Of a stretch of 64,000 nucleotides of DNA, positions 38,044-47,024 are shown piece by piece. The notes under the pieces were generated by a model, which was given only the letters and a program-made list of their open reading frames with translations, had not been told where the DNA came from and made no database searches. Location of the stretch: NCBI GenBank assembly GCA_050296935.1, contig JBNKRV010000268.1:1-64000 (forward strand), written 5' to 3'. The first letter of the stretch is position 1. Each line of letters opens with the position of its first letter. Origin of the DNA: Saccharicrinis sp050296935. GTDB lineage: Bacteria > Bacteroidota > Bacteroidia > Bacteroidales > Marinilabiliaceae. The position numbers and the translations under genes were made by a program.

Positions 38044-39372
38044 TTAATATACAGCTGGACCACCACCTGTACGTCCTTTTATCCTACCTGATTTCATTAA
38101 CCCATCATAATGTCTCATCAACAGATGACTTTCTATTTGCTGCAAAGTATCCAGTACTACCCCTACTAAGATAAGTAACGATGTACCACCATAAAACTGA
38201 GCAAACATTCTATCCACTCCACCCATACGTGCAAAAGCAGGCAAAATTGCTACCAAAGCAAGAAAAACAGAACCTGGTAATGTAATTTTAGACATCACTG
38301 AATCCAGAAACTCAATAGTTTTTCTACCTGGTTTAATTCCTGGTATAAAACCACCGTTACGTTTCATATCTTCAGCCATTTGAGTAGGATTAATAGTAAT
38401 GGCGGTGTAAAAATAAGTAAAAGCAATAATTAATAAAGCAAATACAAAATTATACCCCCATCCTGTATAATCAGAAAACATTGTTGTGACCCAGTTATTT
38501 GAGCCATTACTTCCAACAAATCCTGCTAATGTAACTGGTACAAACATAATTGCCTGGGCAAAAATGATTGGCATTACACCTGCAGCGTTTACTTTTAATG
38601 GTATATATTGGCGTACTCCTCCATATTGTTTATTTCCAATAATACGCTTCGCGTACTGCACAGGAATACGGCGAGTACCTTGTACCAACAAAATTGTACC
38701 CATAAATACAAAGAAAAGGACCACGATCTCAATTAACAACATTACTGGTCCACCTGATTCTTTAAAACGCGACACACCTTCTGCAAATGCAGCTAAAGGT
38801 AAACGTGCAATGATTCCAATCATAATAATGAGAGAAATACCATTACCAATTCCTTTTTCTGTTATTCTTTCTCCAAGCCACATAACAAACATCGTTCCTG
38901 CTGTTAATATGATGATTGATGTAATTTGAAACATCAATCCAGGAGAAGAAATAGCTACATCAGGCAAATTAGCTAAATATGCAGGTGACTGTGCTAAAAG
39001 AATAATTACAGTAAGATATCTTGTAATTTGATTAATTTTACGTCTACCGCTTTCTCCTTCACGCTGCAACCTCTGAAAATAAGGTACAGCAATTCCTAAA
39101 AGTTGAATAACGATAGATGCAGATATGTAAGGCATAATACCTAATCCAAAAATAGATGCATTTGAAAATGCACCTCCGGAAAACATATCTAATAATCCCA
39201 TAACTCCTTGTGAAGTCTGGTCTTTTAACTCAGCTAATTTTGTAGGATCAATCCCAGGCAATACAATAAAAGAACCTAAACGGTAAACTAGTACCAAAAT
39301 TATCGTCTGAAGAATCCTTGATTTTAAATCCTCAATCTTCCAAATATTGCGAATTGTTTCGATCAGTTTCAT
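38044..39372 (-). CDS. secY: Preprotein translocase subunit SecY
   Basis: SecY is the protein-conducting channel of the cytoplasmic membrane. The 442-aa protein has about ten membrane helices. Family blocks are LGIMPYISASIVIQLL, RYLTVII, GERITEKGIGNGISL, RRIPVQYAKR, PLKVNAAGVMPIIFA and RNGGFIPGIKPGRKT. It lies 4 bases after rplO. Confidence 0.98.
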   Translation of the reverse strand: MKLIETIRNIWKIEDLKSRILQTIILVLVYRLGSFIVLPGIDPTKLAELKDQTSQGVMGLLDMFSGGAFSNASIFGLGIMPYISASIVIQLLGIAVPYFQRLQREGESGRRKINQITRYLTVIILLAQSPAYLANLPDVAISSPGLMFQITSIIILTAGTMFVMWLGERITEKGIGNGISLIIMIGIIARLPLAAFAEGVSRFKESGGPVMLLIEIVVLFFVFMGTILLVQGTRRIPVQYAKRIIGNKQYGGVRQYIPLKVNAAGVMPIIFAQAIMFVPVTLAGFVGSNGSNNWVTTMFSDYTGWGYNFVFALLIIAFTYFYTAITINPTQMAEDMKRNGGFIPGIKPGRKTIEFLDSVMSKITLPGSVFLALVAILPAFARMGGVDRMFAQFYGGTSLLILVGVVLDTLQQIESHLLMRHYDGLMKSGRIKGRTGGGPAVY

Positions 39373-39376
39373 TGAT

Positions 39377-39823
39377 TTACAGTTTTACAACGGTTCCTTG
39401 AGCCGCTTCAATGGCGCTCACCGCTGATTTAGAAAAGGCATGTGCTTTTACTTCAATTTTGGCAGTAATATTTCCATTACCAAGAATTTTAACCCGGTCA
39501 TTCTTACTAATAAAACCAGCTTCGCGAAGTGTATCAACATCGATTACAGATAGATTCTTTTTTTCGGCAAGTTGTTGTATCAACTCTAAATTAATCGCTT
39601 TGTACTCAACTCGATTAATATTTTTAAATCCGAATTTAGGAACTCGTCTCTGTAAAGGCATCTGACCACCTTCAAAACCAACTTTTTTAGAATAACCAGA
39701 TCTGGACTTGGCACCTTTGTGACCACGGGTAGATGTACCCCCACGACCGGAACCCTGTCCACGACCAATTCTCTTTCTTGTTTTGGTCGAACCTTCAGCA
39801 GGTTGTAAATTACTTAAGTCCAT
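39377..39823 (-). CDS. rplO: Ribosomal protein L15
   Basis: A large-subunit protein of 148 aa with the glycine/arginine-rich N-terminus KTRKRIGRGQGSGRGGTSTR and a globular C-terminal half ending AAQGTVVKL. It follows rpmD in the spc-type order. Confidence 0.98.
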   Translation of the reverse strand: MDLSNLQPAEGSTKTRKRIGRGQGSGRGGTSTRGHKGAKSRSGYSKKVGFEGGQMPLQRRVPKFGFKNINRVEYKAINLELIQQLAEKKNLSVIDVDTLREAGFISKNDRVKILGNGNITAKIEVKAHAFSKSAVSAIEAAQGTVVKL

Positions 39824-39850
39824 ATCTAATTTTCTTAAAATCGTTAAAAT

Positions 39851-40027
39851 TTATTTTTCTACGCTAACAAGGTGTTGCACCTTTTCAACCATACCAAGAA
39901 TTTGAGGGGTTGCCTCAAATTCTTTAGTTGCATTTATTTTAGTTAGCCCCAGAGCTGCCAAAGTTTTCTTCTGACGCTCTGTAGAGCCAATCTTGCTCTT
40001 GATTTGTGTTACTTTTATCTTAGCCAT
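39851..40027 (-). CDS. rpmD: Ribosomal protein L30
   Basis: A 58-aa product read directly: MAKIKVTQIKSKIG, then TERQKKTLAALGL and a C-terminal end VEKVQHLVSVEK. These are the L30 signature elements. It lies between rpsE and rplO, its standard position. Confidence 0.96.
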   Translation of the reverse strand: MAKIKVTQIKSKIGSTERQKKTLAALGLTKINATKEFEATPQILGMVEKVQHLVSVEK

Positions 40028-40039
40028 TTTTTGCTATGC

Positions 40040-40558
40040 TTATCCGTTAAAAACTTTATCTAACGTAACACCTCTTTGTTGAGCTACAGTATGAGCATCT
40101 CTTAATTCCTTAAGAGCATTGATAGTAGCCTTTACAAGGTTATGAGGGTTAGATGAACCTTTTGACTTAGCCAAAACGTCTGTTACACCAACACTTTCAA
40201 GTACTGCACGCATCGCACCACCGGCTTTTACTCCGGTACCATGTGAAGCAGGCTTCATAAAAACGCTAGCTCCCCCGAATTTGCAATATTGCTCATGAGG
40301 AATAGTACCATTCAATACCGGCACTTTTACCAAGTTTTTCTTTGCTGATTCAACACCTTTAGCGATAGCAGTGGTTACTTCGTTAGCTTTACCTAAACCC
40401 CAACCTACGATGCCATTTTCGTTACCAACTACAACTATAGCAGAAAAACTAAAAGTTCTACCACCTTTGGTTACTTTAGTTACACGATTAATGGCAACTA
40501 ACCTATCCTTTAAATCAAGGTCGTTATTACTTCTTACTTTTTGATTATCTCCTGCCAT
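40040..40558 (-). CDS. rpsE: Ribosomal protein S5
   Basis: This S5 (172 aa) helps translational accuracy at the decoding-site rear. It has the N-terminal RNA-binding region LKDRLVAINRVTKVTKGGRT, then FSAIVVVGNENGIVGWGLGK and GTGVKAGGAMRAVLE. It lies 5 bases after rplR. Confidence 0.98.
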   Translation of the reverse strand: MAGDNQKVRSNNDLDLKDRLVAINRVTKVTKGGRTFSFSAIVVVGNENGIVGWGLGKANEVTTAIAKGVESAKKNLVKVPVLNGTIPHEQYCKFGGASVFMKPASHGTGVKAGGAMRAVLESVGVTDVLAKSKGSSNPHNLVKATINALKELRDAHTVAQQRGVTLDKVFNG

Positions 40559-40563
40559 AGTTA

Positions 40564-40920
40564 TTATAATTTAAGCCCTGCTTCACGAGCAGAGTCGGCT
40601 AATTGTTTAACTCTACCATGATATAAAAATCCATTACGATCGAATACCACAGTTTCAATACCGGCACCTTTTGCTTTTTCGGCGATTAATGCACCTACTT
40701 TAGCAGCTTGCTCTATTTTAGTTCCTTTTTGAGAGGCAACCTCTTTTTCAAGAGATGAGGCAGATAGAAGCGTTTTTCCGTTTAAATCATCTACTAATTG
40801 AACAGAAATTTGTTTGTTGCTTCTGAAAACCGACATTCTTGGCCTCTCTGCAGTACCCGCAATTTTGCTGCGAATACTTCTTTTTATTCTAAGTCTTCTT
40901 TCTACTTTAGAAAAAGCCAT
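40564..40920 (-). CDS. rplR: Ribosomal protein L18
   Basis: A 5S rRNA-binding protein of 118 aa. It contains RRLRIKRSIRSKIAGTAERP, RMSVFRSNKQISVQLVDD and a C-terminal FLYHGRVKQLADSAREAGL. Its position between rplF and rpsE is standard. Confidence 0.98.
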   Translation of the reverse strand: MAFSKVERRLRIKRSIRSKIAGTAERPRMSVFRSNKQISVQLVDDLNGKTLLSASSLEKEVASQKGTKIEQAAKVGALIAEKAKGAGIETVVFDRNGFLYHGRVKQLADSAREAGLKL

Positions 40921-40941
40921 AATAATTAAATTTTAATCAGA

Positions 40942-41493
40942 TTAAACTTTTGCAGATTTACCAGCTTTACGTCTGATTTGCTCTCCCACAAACTTAACAC
41001 CCTTACCTTTATAAGGTTCTGGCTTACGTAGTGAACGAATTTTCGCACAAACCTGACCAAGCAATTGCTTGTCTGCAGACTCTAATGTAATAATCGGATT
41101 ACTCTTTCTGTCGGTTACAGCTTCAACTTTAATTTCTGCTGGTAACTGCAAATGAATCGGGTGAGAGTAACCTAAAGCTAATTCAAGAATTTGTCCTTGG
41201 TTAGTAGCTCTGTAACCTACACCTACCAATTCTAATTTCTTAACAAAACCATTTGCAACTCCTTCCACCATATTATTAATGAGCGAACGATATAAACCGT
41301 GCTGAGAGCGGTGTTCTTTTGATTCTGAAGGTCTTTTAACCTCAACTTGCGAATCATTAATCTCAACAGCCATTTCAGGATTAACTTGTTGTGTTAATTC
41401 TCCTTTTGGACCCTTAACTGTAACCAGGTTATCTTTTACTGTTACGGTAACTCCGGCTGGTATTGAGATGGGTTGTTTTCCTATCCTTGACAT
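40942..41493 (-). CDS. rplF: Ribosomal protein L6
   Basis: A large-subunit stalk-base protein of 183 aa. It has MSRIGKQPISIPAGVTV, ELVGVGYRATNQGQILEL and the C-terminal KPEPYKGKGVKFVGEQIRR block. Confidence 0.98.
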   Translation of the reverse strand: MSRIGKQPISIPAGVTVTVKDNLVTVKGPKGELTQQVNPEMAVEINDSQVEVKRPSESKEHRSQHGLYRSLINNMVEGVANGFVKKLELVGVGYRATNQGQILELALGYSHPIHLQLPAEIKVEAVTDRKSNPIITLESADKQLLGQVCAKIRSLRKPEPYKGKGVKFVGEQIRRKAGKSAKV

Positions 41494-41509
41494 AATACTT
41501 TCTCCTTTA

Positions 41510-41905
41510 TTAACTTACGTAACATAAAACTTCACCACCAACTTGTGCTTGTCTGGCTTCTTTATCGGTCATAACACCTTTTGAAGTAGATAGGATTGCA
41601 ACTCCCAATCCATTTAACACTCTTGGTATTTCTTTATAACCGGCATACTTACGTAAACCTGGTGTACTTACACGCTTAAGTTCTTTTATCGCAGACACTT
41701 TTGACTCTGCGTTGTACTTAAGGGCAATCTTGATAATTCCTTGCTTATTATCATCAACAAATTTGTAGTTAAGAATATAACCTTTGTCATAAAAAACTTT
41801 GGTCATTTCTTTCTTCAGATTTGATGCAGGAATTTCAACAACTTTGTGTTTTGCCATAATGGCATTTCTGATTCTAGTCAGAAAATCTGCTATTGGATCT
41901 GTCAT
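41510..41905 (-). CDS. rpsH: Ribosomal protein S8
   Basis: A 16S rRNA primary binder of 131 aa. It starts MTDPIADFLTRIRNAIMAKH; an upstream TTG would add two residues, but the ATG matches the family. The C-terminal block has VLNGLGVAILSTSKGVMTDK and EVLCYVS. In other bacteria S8 represses the spc operon. Confidence 0.97.
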   Translation of the reverse strand: MTDPIADFLTRIRNAIMAKHKVVEIPASNLKKEMTKVFYDKGYILNYKFVDDNKQGIIKIALKYNAESKVSAIKELKRVSTPGLRKYAGYKEIPRVLNGLGVAILSTSKGVMTDKEARQAQVGGEVLCYVS

Positions 41906-41966
41906 TTTCAAAAGTTTAAATTAATCCCGACATCGGGACAATATTTATACTTGAAACCTAATTTCT

Positions 41967-42236
41967 CTACCAACTGGCCTTTTTTACTCCGGGAATTAAT
42001 CCTGCAGAAGCCATTTCACGGAACTGAATCCTACTAAGACCGAATTGTCTCATGTATCCTTTCGGACGACCAGTAATTTTGCATCTGTTATGCATACGTA
42101 CCGGTGAAGCATTTTTTGGTAATTTCTGTAATCCTTCGTAATCACCAGCTTCTTTCAGTGCCGCTCTTTTTTCAGCGTATTTGGCAACAAGCTTGGCTCT
42201 TTTTACTTCGCGAGCCTTCATTGATTCCTTGGCCAT
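41967..42236 (-). CDS. rpsN: Ribosomal protein S14 (zinc-free long form)
   Basis: An 89-aa small-subunit protein with MAKESMKAREVKRAKL, PVRMHNRCKITGRPKGYMR and a C-terminal GLIPGVKKASW. It lacks the CxxC...CxxC zinc site of the short form, so it is zinc-independent like the L36 of this cluster. Confidence 0.97.
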   Translation of the reverse strand: MAKESMKAREVKRAKLVAKYAEKRAALKEAGDYEGLQKLPKNASPVRMHNRCKITGRPKGYMRQFGLSRIQFREMASAGLIPGVKKASW

Positions 42237-42238
42237 AT

Positions 42239-42796
42239 TTAACTCTTTTTTGTGTTTTTAAATGGTAATCCAAAAGCTTTTAACAATGCAAAAGCTTCTT
42301 CATCTGAATTTCCAGAGGTCACAAAGGTAATATTCATACCCAAAATCTTACTAACATTGTCAATATTTATTTCAGGAAAAATAATTTGCTCCTCAATACC
42401 TAATGTATAGTTACCTCTTCCATCAAGCTTGCTGTTGATTCCTTTGAAGTCACGAATCCTTGGTAATGACACGCGAATTAATCTTTCAAGAAATTCATAC
42501 ATCTTGTCTTTTCTTAAAGTTACTCTAACACCAATAGGCATTTTTTTACGTAACTTAAAGTTAGAAACATCTTTCTTAGAAAGACAAGGAACAGCTTTTT
42601 GACCGGTAATAGCGGTAAGCTCGTTAATTGCAATATCAACCATTTTTTTATCAGCCACTGCTTGACCAATACCTTGGTTAATAACAATTTTCTCTAATTT
42701 AGGAACTTGCATTACAGTAGTGTAATCAAATTCCTTCATCAATGTAGGAACAACTTGTTCCTTATACATTGTTTTTAAACTAGGTGTATAGCTCAT
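42239..42796 (-). CDS. rplE: Ribosomal protein L5
   Basis: A 5S rRNA-binding protein of 185 aa. It has LEKIVINQGIGQAVADKK, the RGNYTLGIEEQIIFPEI block and the NITFVTSGNSDEEA end. Its ATG shares one base with the rplX stop (TAATG), so the two are translationally coupled. Confidence 0.98.
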   Translation of the reverse strand: MSYTPSLKTMYKEQVVPTLMKEFDYTTVMQVPKLEKIVINQGIGQAVADKKMVDIAINELTAITGQKAVPCLSKKDVSNFKLRKKMPIGVRVTLRKDKMYEFLERLIRVSLPRIRDFKGINSKLDGRGNYTLGIEEQIIFPEINIDNVSKILGMNITFVTSGNSDEEAFALLKAFGLPFKNTKKS

Positions 42797-43116
42797 TACT
42801 TGATCTCCTCCCCTGATTTTTTAGCAAACCTTACTAATTTACCTTCACTATTCTGACGTCGACCAACTTTTGTTGATTCGCCAGTTGAAGGATCTTTAAG
42901 GTTTAAGTTAGAGATATGGATAGGCGCTTCCTGCTTCACAATACCCCCTTGAGGATTATCAGCATTAGGCTTAGCATGCTTAGATACCATGTTAATTCCT
43001 TCCACGATAGCTCTATTCTTACTAATAAGAACTTCAAGCACTTTACCTTCTTGTCCTTTATATTCACCGGCGTTAACAATTACTGTATCGCCTTTTTTAA
43101 TATGTAATTTTCCCAT
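42796..43116 (-). CDS. rplX: Ribosomal protein L24
   Basis: An assembly-initiator protein of 106 aa with a KOW motif (KKGDTVIVNAGEYKGQEGKV) and SKHAKPNADNPQGGIVKQEA. The stop overlaps rplE by one base. Confidence 0.98.
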   Translation of the reverse strand: MGKLHIKKGDTVIVNAGEYKGQEGKVLEVLISKNRAIVEGINMVSKHAKPNADNPQGGIVKQEAPIHISNLNLKDPSTGESTKVGRRQNSEGKLVRFAKKSGEEIK

Positions 43117-43135
43117 TGCTATCTTTTATTAAAAT

Positions 43136-43501
43136 TTATAGCACCTCAGGAGCCAATGAAACGATTTTCATATAACCGTCACGTAGTTCTCTGGCAACAG
43201 GGCCAAAGATACGAGTTCCACGCATTTCGCCTGCCTGATTTAAAAGCACACATGCGTTTTCGTCGAATCGGATATAAGAACCATCGGCTCTTCTGATCTC
43301 TTTTTTTGTACGAACAACTACTGCCTTTGTAACAGTACCTTTCTTCATTTCTGTTGAAGGAATGGCACTTTTAACCGTTACAACGATACGATCACCAATG
43401 GTAGCGTATCTTTTTTTAGTACCACCAAGTACTCTGATGCAGAGTACTTCTTTGGCACCACTATTATCGGCAACAGCCAATCTGGATTCTTGTTGTATCA
43501 T
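43136..43501 (-). CDS. rplN: Ribosomal protein L14
   Basis: A large-subunit protein of 121 aa with MIQQESRLAVADNSGAKEV, VRTKKEIRRADGSYIRFDEN and GTRIFGPVARELR. It starts 19 bases before rplX in transcript order and follows rpsQ by 2 bases. Confidence 0.98.
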   Translation of the reverse strand: MIQQESRLAVADNSGAKEVLCIRVLGGTKKRYATIGDRIVVTVKSAIPSTEMKKGTVTKAVVVRTKKEIRRADGSYIRFDENACVLLNQAGEMRGTRIFGPVARELRDGYMKIVSLAPEVL

Positions 43502-43503
43502 GA

Positions 43504-43764
43504 TTACTTAGCTCTTTCGATAATTTCTACAAATCTCCAACGTTTTGTTTTGCTTAAAGGACGAGTCTCCATAATTTTTACAGTATCGCCTTCGTTGCAG
43601 GTGTTATTCTCGTCGTGTGCGTGAAATTTCTTACTCTTTTTCACGAACTTTCCGTAGATGGGGTGCTTCTCACGGATTTCTACTGAAACAACAATAGATT
43701 TATCCATTTTATCACTCGCCACAACACCGATACGTTCTTTTCTTAAATTTCTTTTTTCCATCAC
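43504..43764 (-). CDS. rpsQ: Ribosomal protein S17
   Basis: A small-subunit assembly protein of 86 aa with RIGVVASDKMDKSIVVSVE, a conserved KKFHAHDENN block and ETRPLSKTKRWRFVEII. It lies 4 bases after rpmC. Confidence 0.98.
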   Translation of the reverse strand: MMEKRNLRKERIGVVASDKMDKSIVVSVEIREKHPIYGKFVKKSKKFHAHDENNTCNEGDTVKIMETRPLSKTKRWRFVEIIERAK

Positions 43765-43768
43765 TAAA

Positions 43769-43966
43769 CTATTTTTCGGTTAATTGCTTTTGACGCAAAA
43801 CAGTTTGCAATCTAGCAATATTTCTACGTAAGCCTCTTATCTGCAATGGATTTTCCAATGGAGATATGCTATGATTGAGTTCTAAACGAATAAGCTCAGC
43901 ACGTTCGGTCTCAATCCTTTCAATGATCTCATTGATCGCCATTTCATTAATTTCCGAAGTTTTCAT
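43769..43966 (-). CDS. rpmC: Ribosomal protein L29
   Basis: A 65-aa two-helix protein near the exit tunnel. It has MKTSEINEMAINEIIERI and a C-terminal NIARLQTVLRQKQL block. Its place between rplP and rpsQ is standard. Confidence 0.96.
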   Translation of the reverse strand: MKTSEINEMAINEIIERIETERAELIRLELNHSISPLENPLQIRGLRRNIARLQTVLRQKQLTEK

Positions 43967-43968
43967 AC

Positions 43969-44400
43969 TTATGCGTTTTTAGTTTCAACATAGTCTCGTC
44001 TTACAACGAATTTAGTAGTAACAGGCAATTTTTGAGCTGCTAAGCGCAATGCTTCTTTTGCTGTTTCAAATGGTACTCCATCACATTCAATAATGATTCT
44101 TCCTGGAGTAACAGGAGCCACAAATCCTTCCGGGCTACCTTTACCTTTACCCATCCTTACTTCGGCAGGTTTTTTAGTAATTGGCTTGTCCGGAAATATT
44201 CTAATCCAGATTTGTCCTTGACGTTGCATGTAACGGGTTACCGCAATACGAGCTGCCTCAATTTGGCGTCCGGTAATCCATTTACTTTGTAAGGCCTTTA
44301 TTCCGAAAGATCCGAAAGCTAGCTGAGCTCCTCTTTGAGCTTCGCCTTTCATTTTACCTTTCTGCCTTCTTCTGTATTTTACTTTCTTTGGTTGTAACAT
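43969..44400 (-). CDS. rplP: Ribosomal protein L16
   Basis: A peptidyl-transferase-region protein of 143 aa. It starts MLQPKKVKYRRRQKGKMKG, with QLAFGSFGIKALQSKWIT, WIRIFPDKPITKKPAEVRMG and KGSPEGFVAPVTPGRII. The start is fixed by the conserved MLxPKKxKYR beginning. Confidence 0.98.
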   Translation of the reverse strand: MLQPKKVKYRRRQKGKMKGEAQRGAQLAFGSFGIKALQSKWITGRQIEAARIAVTRYMQRQGQIWIRIFPDKPITKKPAEVRMGKGKGSPEGFVAPVTPGRIIIECDGVPFETAKEALRLAAQKLPVTTKFVVRRDYVETKNA

Positions 44401-44429
44401 CTTTCTAACTCATTTACATTAGCTGATGA

Positions 44430-45131
44430 CTACTTTCTTCTCTTCTTAAAGTTCCCACCTTTACGCTGCTTGTCTTGAGTAGCAAAATTTGGTGAAAGAT
44501 CTGGCTTACCATAAATCTCTCCTTTACATATCCAAACTTTAATACCTAACAAACCTGTTTTGGTAAGAGCTTCAGCCTGAGCGTAATCAATATTTGCACG
44601 AAAAGTATGAAGTGGAGTTCTTCCTTCTTTATACATTTCAGACCTGGCCATTTCCGCACCGTTCAAACGACCTGAAATTTGAATTTTGATACCTTCTGCT
44701 CCCATTCTCATGGTAGAAGCAATAGCCATTTTCAATGCACGACGAAATGCGATACGTCCTTCTAACTGACGTGCAATATTATTAGCTACAATAATAGCAT
44801 CTAATTCTGGTCTTTTTACCTCAAAAATGTTGATTTGAACCTCCTTATCGGTGATTTTCTTCAACTCTTCTTTTAGTTTATCAACCTCTTGGCCACCTTT
44901 TCCAATAATGATACCCGGACGAGCTGTGTGTACAGTAATCGTTATCAGCTTTAGTGTACGTTCAATAACTATTCTCGAAATACTAGCCTTAGCTAAACGA
45001 GCGTTAAGGTATTTACGGATTTTTGTATCTTCTAAAATCTTATCTCCGTAATTCTTTCCGCCAAACCAATTAGAGTCCCATCCTCTGATGATTCCTAATC
45101 TGTTACTTATTGGATTTACTTTTTGTCCCAT
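44430..45131 (-). CDS. rpsC: Ribosomal protein S3
   Basis: A 233-aa mRNA-entry protein with KH domain (RPGIIIGKGGQEVDKLKEEL), SISRIVIERTLK and the C-terminal domain (GLNGAEMARSEMYKEGRTPL-like, read here as RLNGAEMARSE). It lies 4 bases after rplV. Confidence 0.98.
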   Translation of the reverse strand: MGQKVNPISNRLGIIRGWDSNWFGGKNYGDKILEDTKIRKYLNARLAKASISRIVIERTLKLITITVHTARPGIIIGKGGQEVDKLKEELKKITDKEVQINIFEVKRPELDAIIVANNIARQLEGRIAFRRALKMAIASTMRMGAEGIKIQISGRLNGAEMARSEMYKEGRTPLHTFRANIDYAQAEALTKTGLLGIKVWICKGEIYGKPDLSPNFATQDKQRKGGNFKKRRK

Positions 45132-45135
45132 CTAA

Positions 45136-45555
45136 CTAACTTTTTATTTCTTGTTGGTTATCAACGTTGCTATCAATATAAATGGTTACATGGTTCGATC
45201 TTTTTCTGATTCGATGAGCACGTCCTTGCGGAGCGGGTCTCAATCTTTTTAATATTCTCGCTGAATCAACATTGATTGATTTAACATACAGATTTGCATC
45301 TTCCATGCGTACACCTTCATTCTTCTCCTTCCAGTTGGAAATGGCAGATAAAAGAAGTTTCTCTACCCTTCTTGAAGCTTCTTTTGAAGAAAACTTCAAC
45401 ATATCTAAGGCTAAATTCACTTCTTTTCCTCTGATCATATCGGCAACCAGACGCATTTTACGTGGAGAAGTAGGCACATTGCGAAGTGAAGCAAAACTTA
45501 CTTGTTTTTTTGCTTCCTTATTTTTTTCTGCTCTGAGTCTTTTTCTTGCACCCAT
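45136..45555 (-). CDS. rplV: Ribosomal protein L22
   Basis: A tunnel-lining protein of 139 aa. It has SFASLRNVPTSPRKMRLVAD, IRGKEVNLALDML and a C-terminal RAHRIRKRSNHVTIYIDS. It carries a charged N-terminal extension (MGARKRLRAEKNKEAKKQ), as is common in this phylum. Confidence 0.98.
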   Translation of the reverse strand: MGARKRLRAEKNKEAKKQVSFASLRNVPTSPRKMRLVADMIRGKEVNLALDMLKFSSKEASRRVEKLLLSAISNWKEKNEGVRMEDANLYVKSINVDSARILKRLRPAPQGRAHRIRKRSNHVTIYIDSNVDNQQEIKS

Positions 45556-45590
45556 TTTTAATTCTCTTTTAAAATTACTTTACAGTCAGG

Positions 45591-45860
45591 TTACCTTTTC
45601 TTGTTTCCGCCGTGACCTCTATAGGTACGTGTTGGAGAAAACTCACCTAACTTGTGACCTACCATATTTTCGGTCACATAAACAGGAATAAATTTATTTC
45701 CGTTGTGCACTGCGATAGTATGTCCTACAAATTCAGGAGATATCATCGATGCTCTTGCCCATGTTTTAATCACAGATTTCTTTCCAGAATCGTTCATTGC
45801 AAGAACTTTTCTTTCAAGTTTATAATCTATAAATGGGCCTTTTTTTAGTGATCTGCTCAT
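45591..45860 (-). CDS. rpsS: Ribosomal protein S19
   Basis: A small-subunit head protein of 89 aa. It starts MSRSLKKGPFIDYKLERKV, with the KTWARASMISPEFVGHTIAV block and a TRTYRGHGGNKKR tail. Confidence 0.98.
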   Translation of the reverse strand: MSRSLKKGPFIDYKLERKVLAMNDSGKKSVIKTWARASMISPEFVGHTIAVHNGNKFIPVYVTENMVGHKLGEFSPTRTYRGHGGNKKR

Positions 45861-45879
45861 AAGTTCTTCAGATTATCCG

Positions 45880-46704
45880 TTATTTTTTACGTCTTTCAAG
45901 AATGTACTTACTAGAGGCTTTCTTCTTATCACGGGTTTTGTAGCCTTTAGCTAACACACCTGTACGTGATCTTGGATGACCTCCAGACTGTCTTCCTTCT
46001 CCACCACCCATTGGGTGATCTACTGGGTTCATGGCTACACCACGAACACGAGGACGACGTCCTAACCAACGTGAACGACCTGCTTTACCAGATCTTTCTA
46101 ATGCATGGTCTGAATTACCTACCGCACCAATAGTAGCGCGACAAGTTGTAAGGATCATTCTTGTTTCACCTGAAGGCAATTTAATAACTGCATACTTTCC
46201 TTCACGAGCAGCCAACTGAGCAAATGTTCCCGCACTACGGGCCATAATTCCACCCTGTCCTGGGCGCAACTCAATGTTGTGAATGATCGTTCCTAATGGG
46301 ATCTCTTTCAGGGTTAATGTGTTCCCAAGTTCAGGACTAATACCTGTACCTGATTGAACAGTTTGACCGACTTCTAATCCGTTAGGAGCGAGAATATAAC
46401 GTTTTTCGCCATCGGAATACACCAATAATGCGATACGCGCACTACGATTCGGGTCATATTGTATTGACTCTACTGTAGCTGCAACACCGTCTTTATTTCT
46501 CTTGAAATCGATTACCCTGTAACGTCTCTTATGTCCACCCCCCATGTAACGCATGGTCATTTTTCCGGTGTTATTACGACCTCCGGACTTTTTTATGGGC
46601 TCCAGTAAGGACTTTTCTGGTGTACTTGAGGTAATCGTATCAAATGCACCAATAACTTTGTGTCTCTGCCCCGGTGTTGTGGGCTTTAGCTTTCTTACTG
46701 CCAT
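45880..46704 (-). CDS. rplB: Ribosomal protein L2
   Basis: A peptidyl-transferase assembly protein of 274 aa. It has MAVRKLKPTTPGQRHKV, MTMRYMGGGHKRRYRVIDFK and the conserved VAMNPVDHPMGGGEG loop with its catalytic-region His. It lies 5 bases after rplW. Confidence 0.98.
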   Translation of the reverse strand: MAVRKLKPTTPGQRHKVIGAFDTITSSTPEKSLLEPIKKSGGRNNTGKMTMRYMGGGHKRRYRVIDFKRNKDGVAATVESIQYDPNRSARIALLVYSDGEKRYILAPNGLEVGQTVQSGTGISPELGNTLTLKEIPLGTIIHNIELRPGQGGIMARSAGTFAQLAAREGKYAVIKLPSGETRMILTTCRATIGAVGNSDHALERSGKAGRSRWLGRRPRVRGVAMNPVDHPMGGGEGRQSGGHPRSRTGVLAKGYKTRDKKKASSKYILERRKK

Positions 46705-46709
46705 TTTAA

Positions 46710-47000
46710 TTAAATATTGCTATAAAAATCAATCTTTTCTCCTTCTGCCAAAGTAACAATTGCTTTTTTGTAAGCAGCAGTTTTACCTACCTGCACACCA
46801 CTTTTAGTATAACGGCTTTTTACTTTACCGGCATAATTAATGGTATTTACTCTTTCAACAGTTACACTGTACATTTCCTCAACCGCTTGTTTAATTTGTA
46901 ATTTATTAGCGTCTTTGTTTACTACAAATCCAAAGCAATTTAGTTTTTCGCCTTGCTCGTTGAGTTTTTCAGTAACTATTGGCTTAATTAATATTTGCAT
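46710..47000 (-). CDS. rplW: Ribosomal protein L23
   Basis: An exit-tunnel protein that docks trigger factor and SRP, 96 aa. It has MQILIKPIVTEKLNEQGEK, KLQIKQAVEEMYSVTVERVN and a C-terminal KKAIVTLAEGEKIDF. Confidence 0.97.
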   Translation of the reverse strand: MQILIKPIVTEKLNEQGEKLNCFGFVVNKDANKLQIKQAVEEMYSVTVERVNTINYAGKVKSRYTKSGVQVGKTAAYKKAIVTLAEGEKIDFYSNI

Positions 47001-47024
47001 GTTAAAATCTCCTTAAGCTTTAAA

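Noticed and set aside
38486..38929. 147-codon frame opposite secY
   Set aside because: Shadow of the membrane-protein gene; no independent start signal or family.
45272..45691. 139-codon frame opposite rplV and rpsS
   Set aside because: Spans two confirmed ribosomal genes antisense, so it is not credible.
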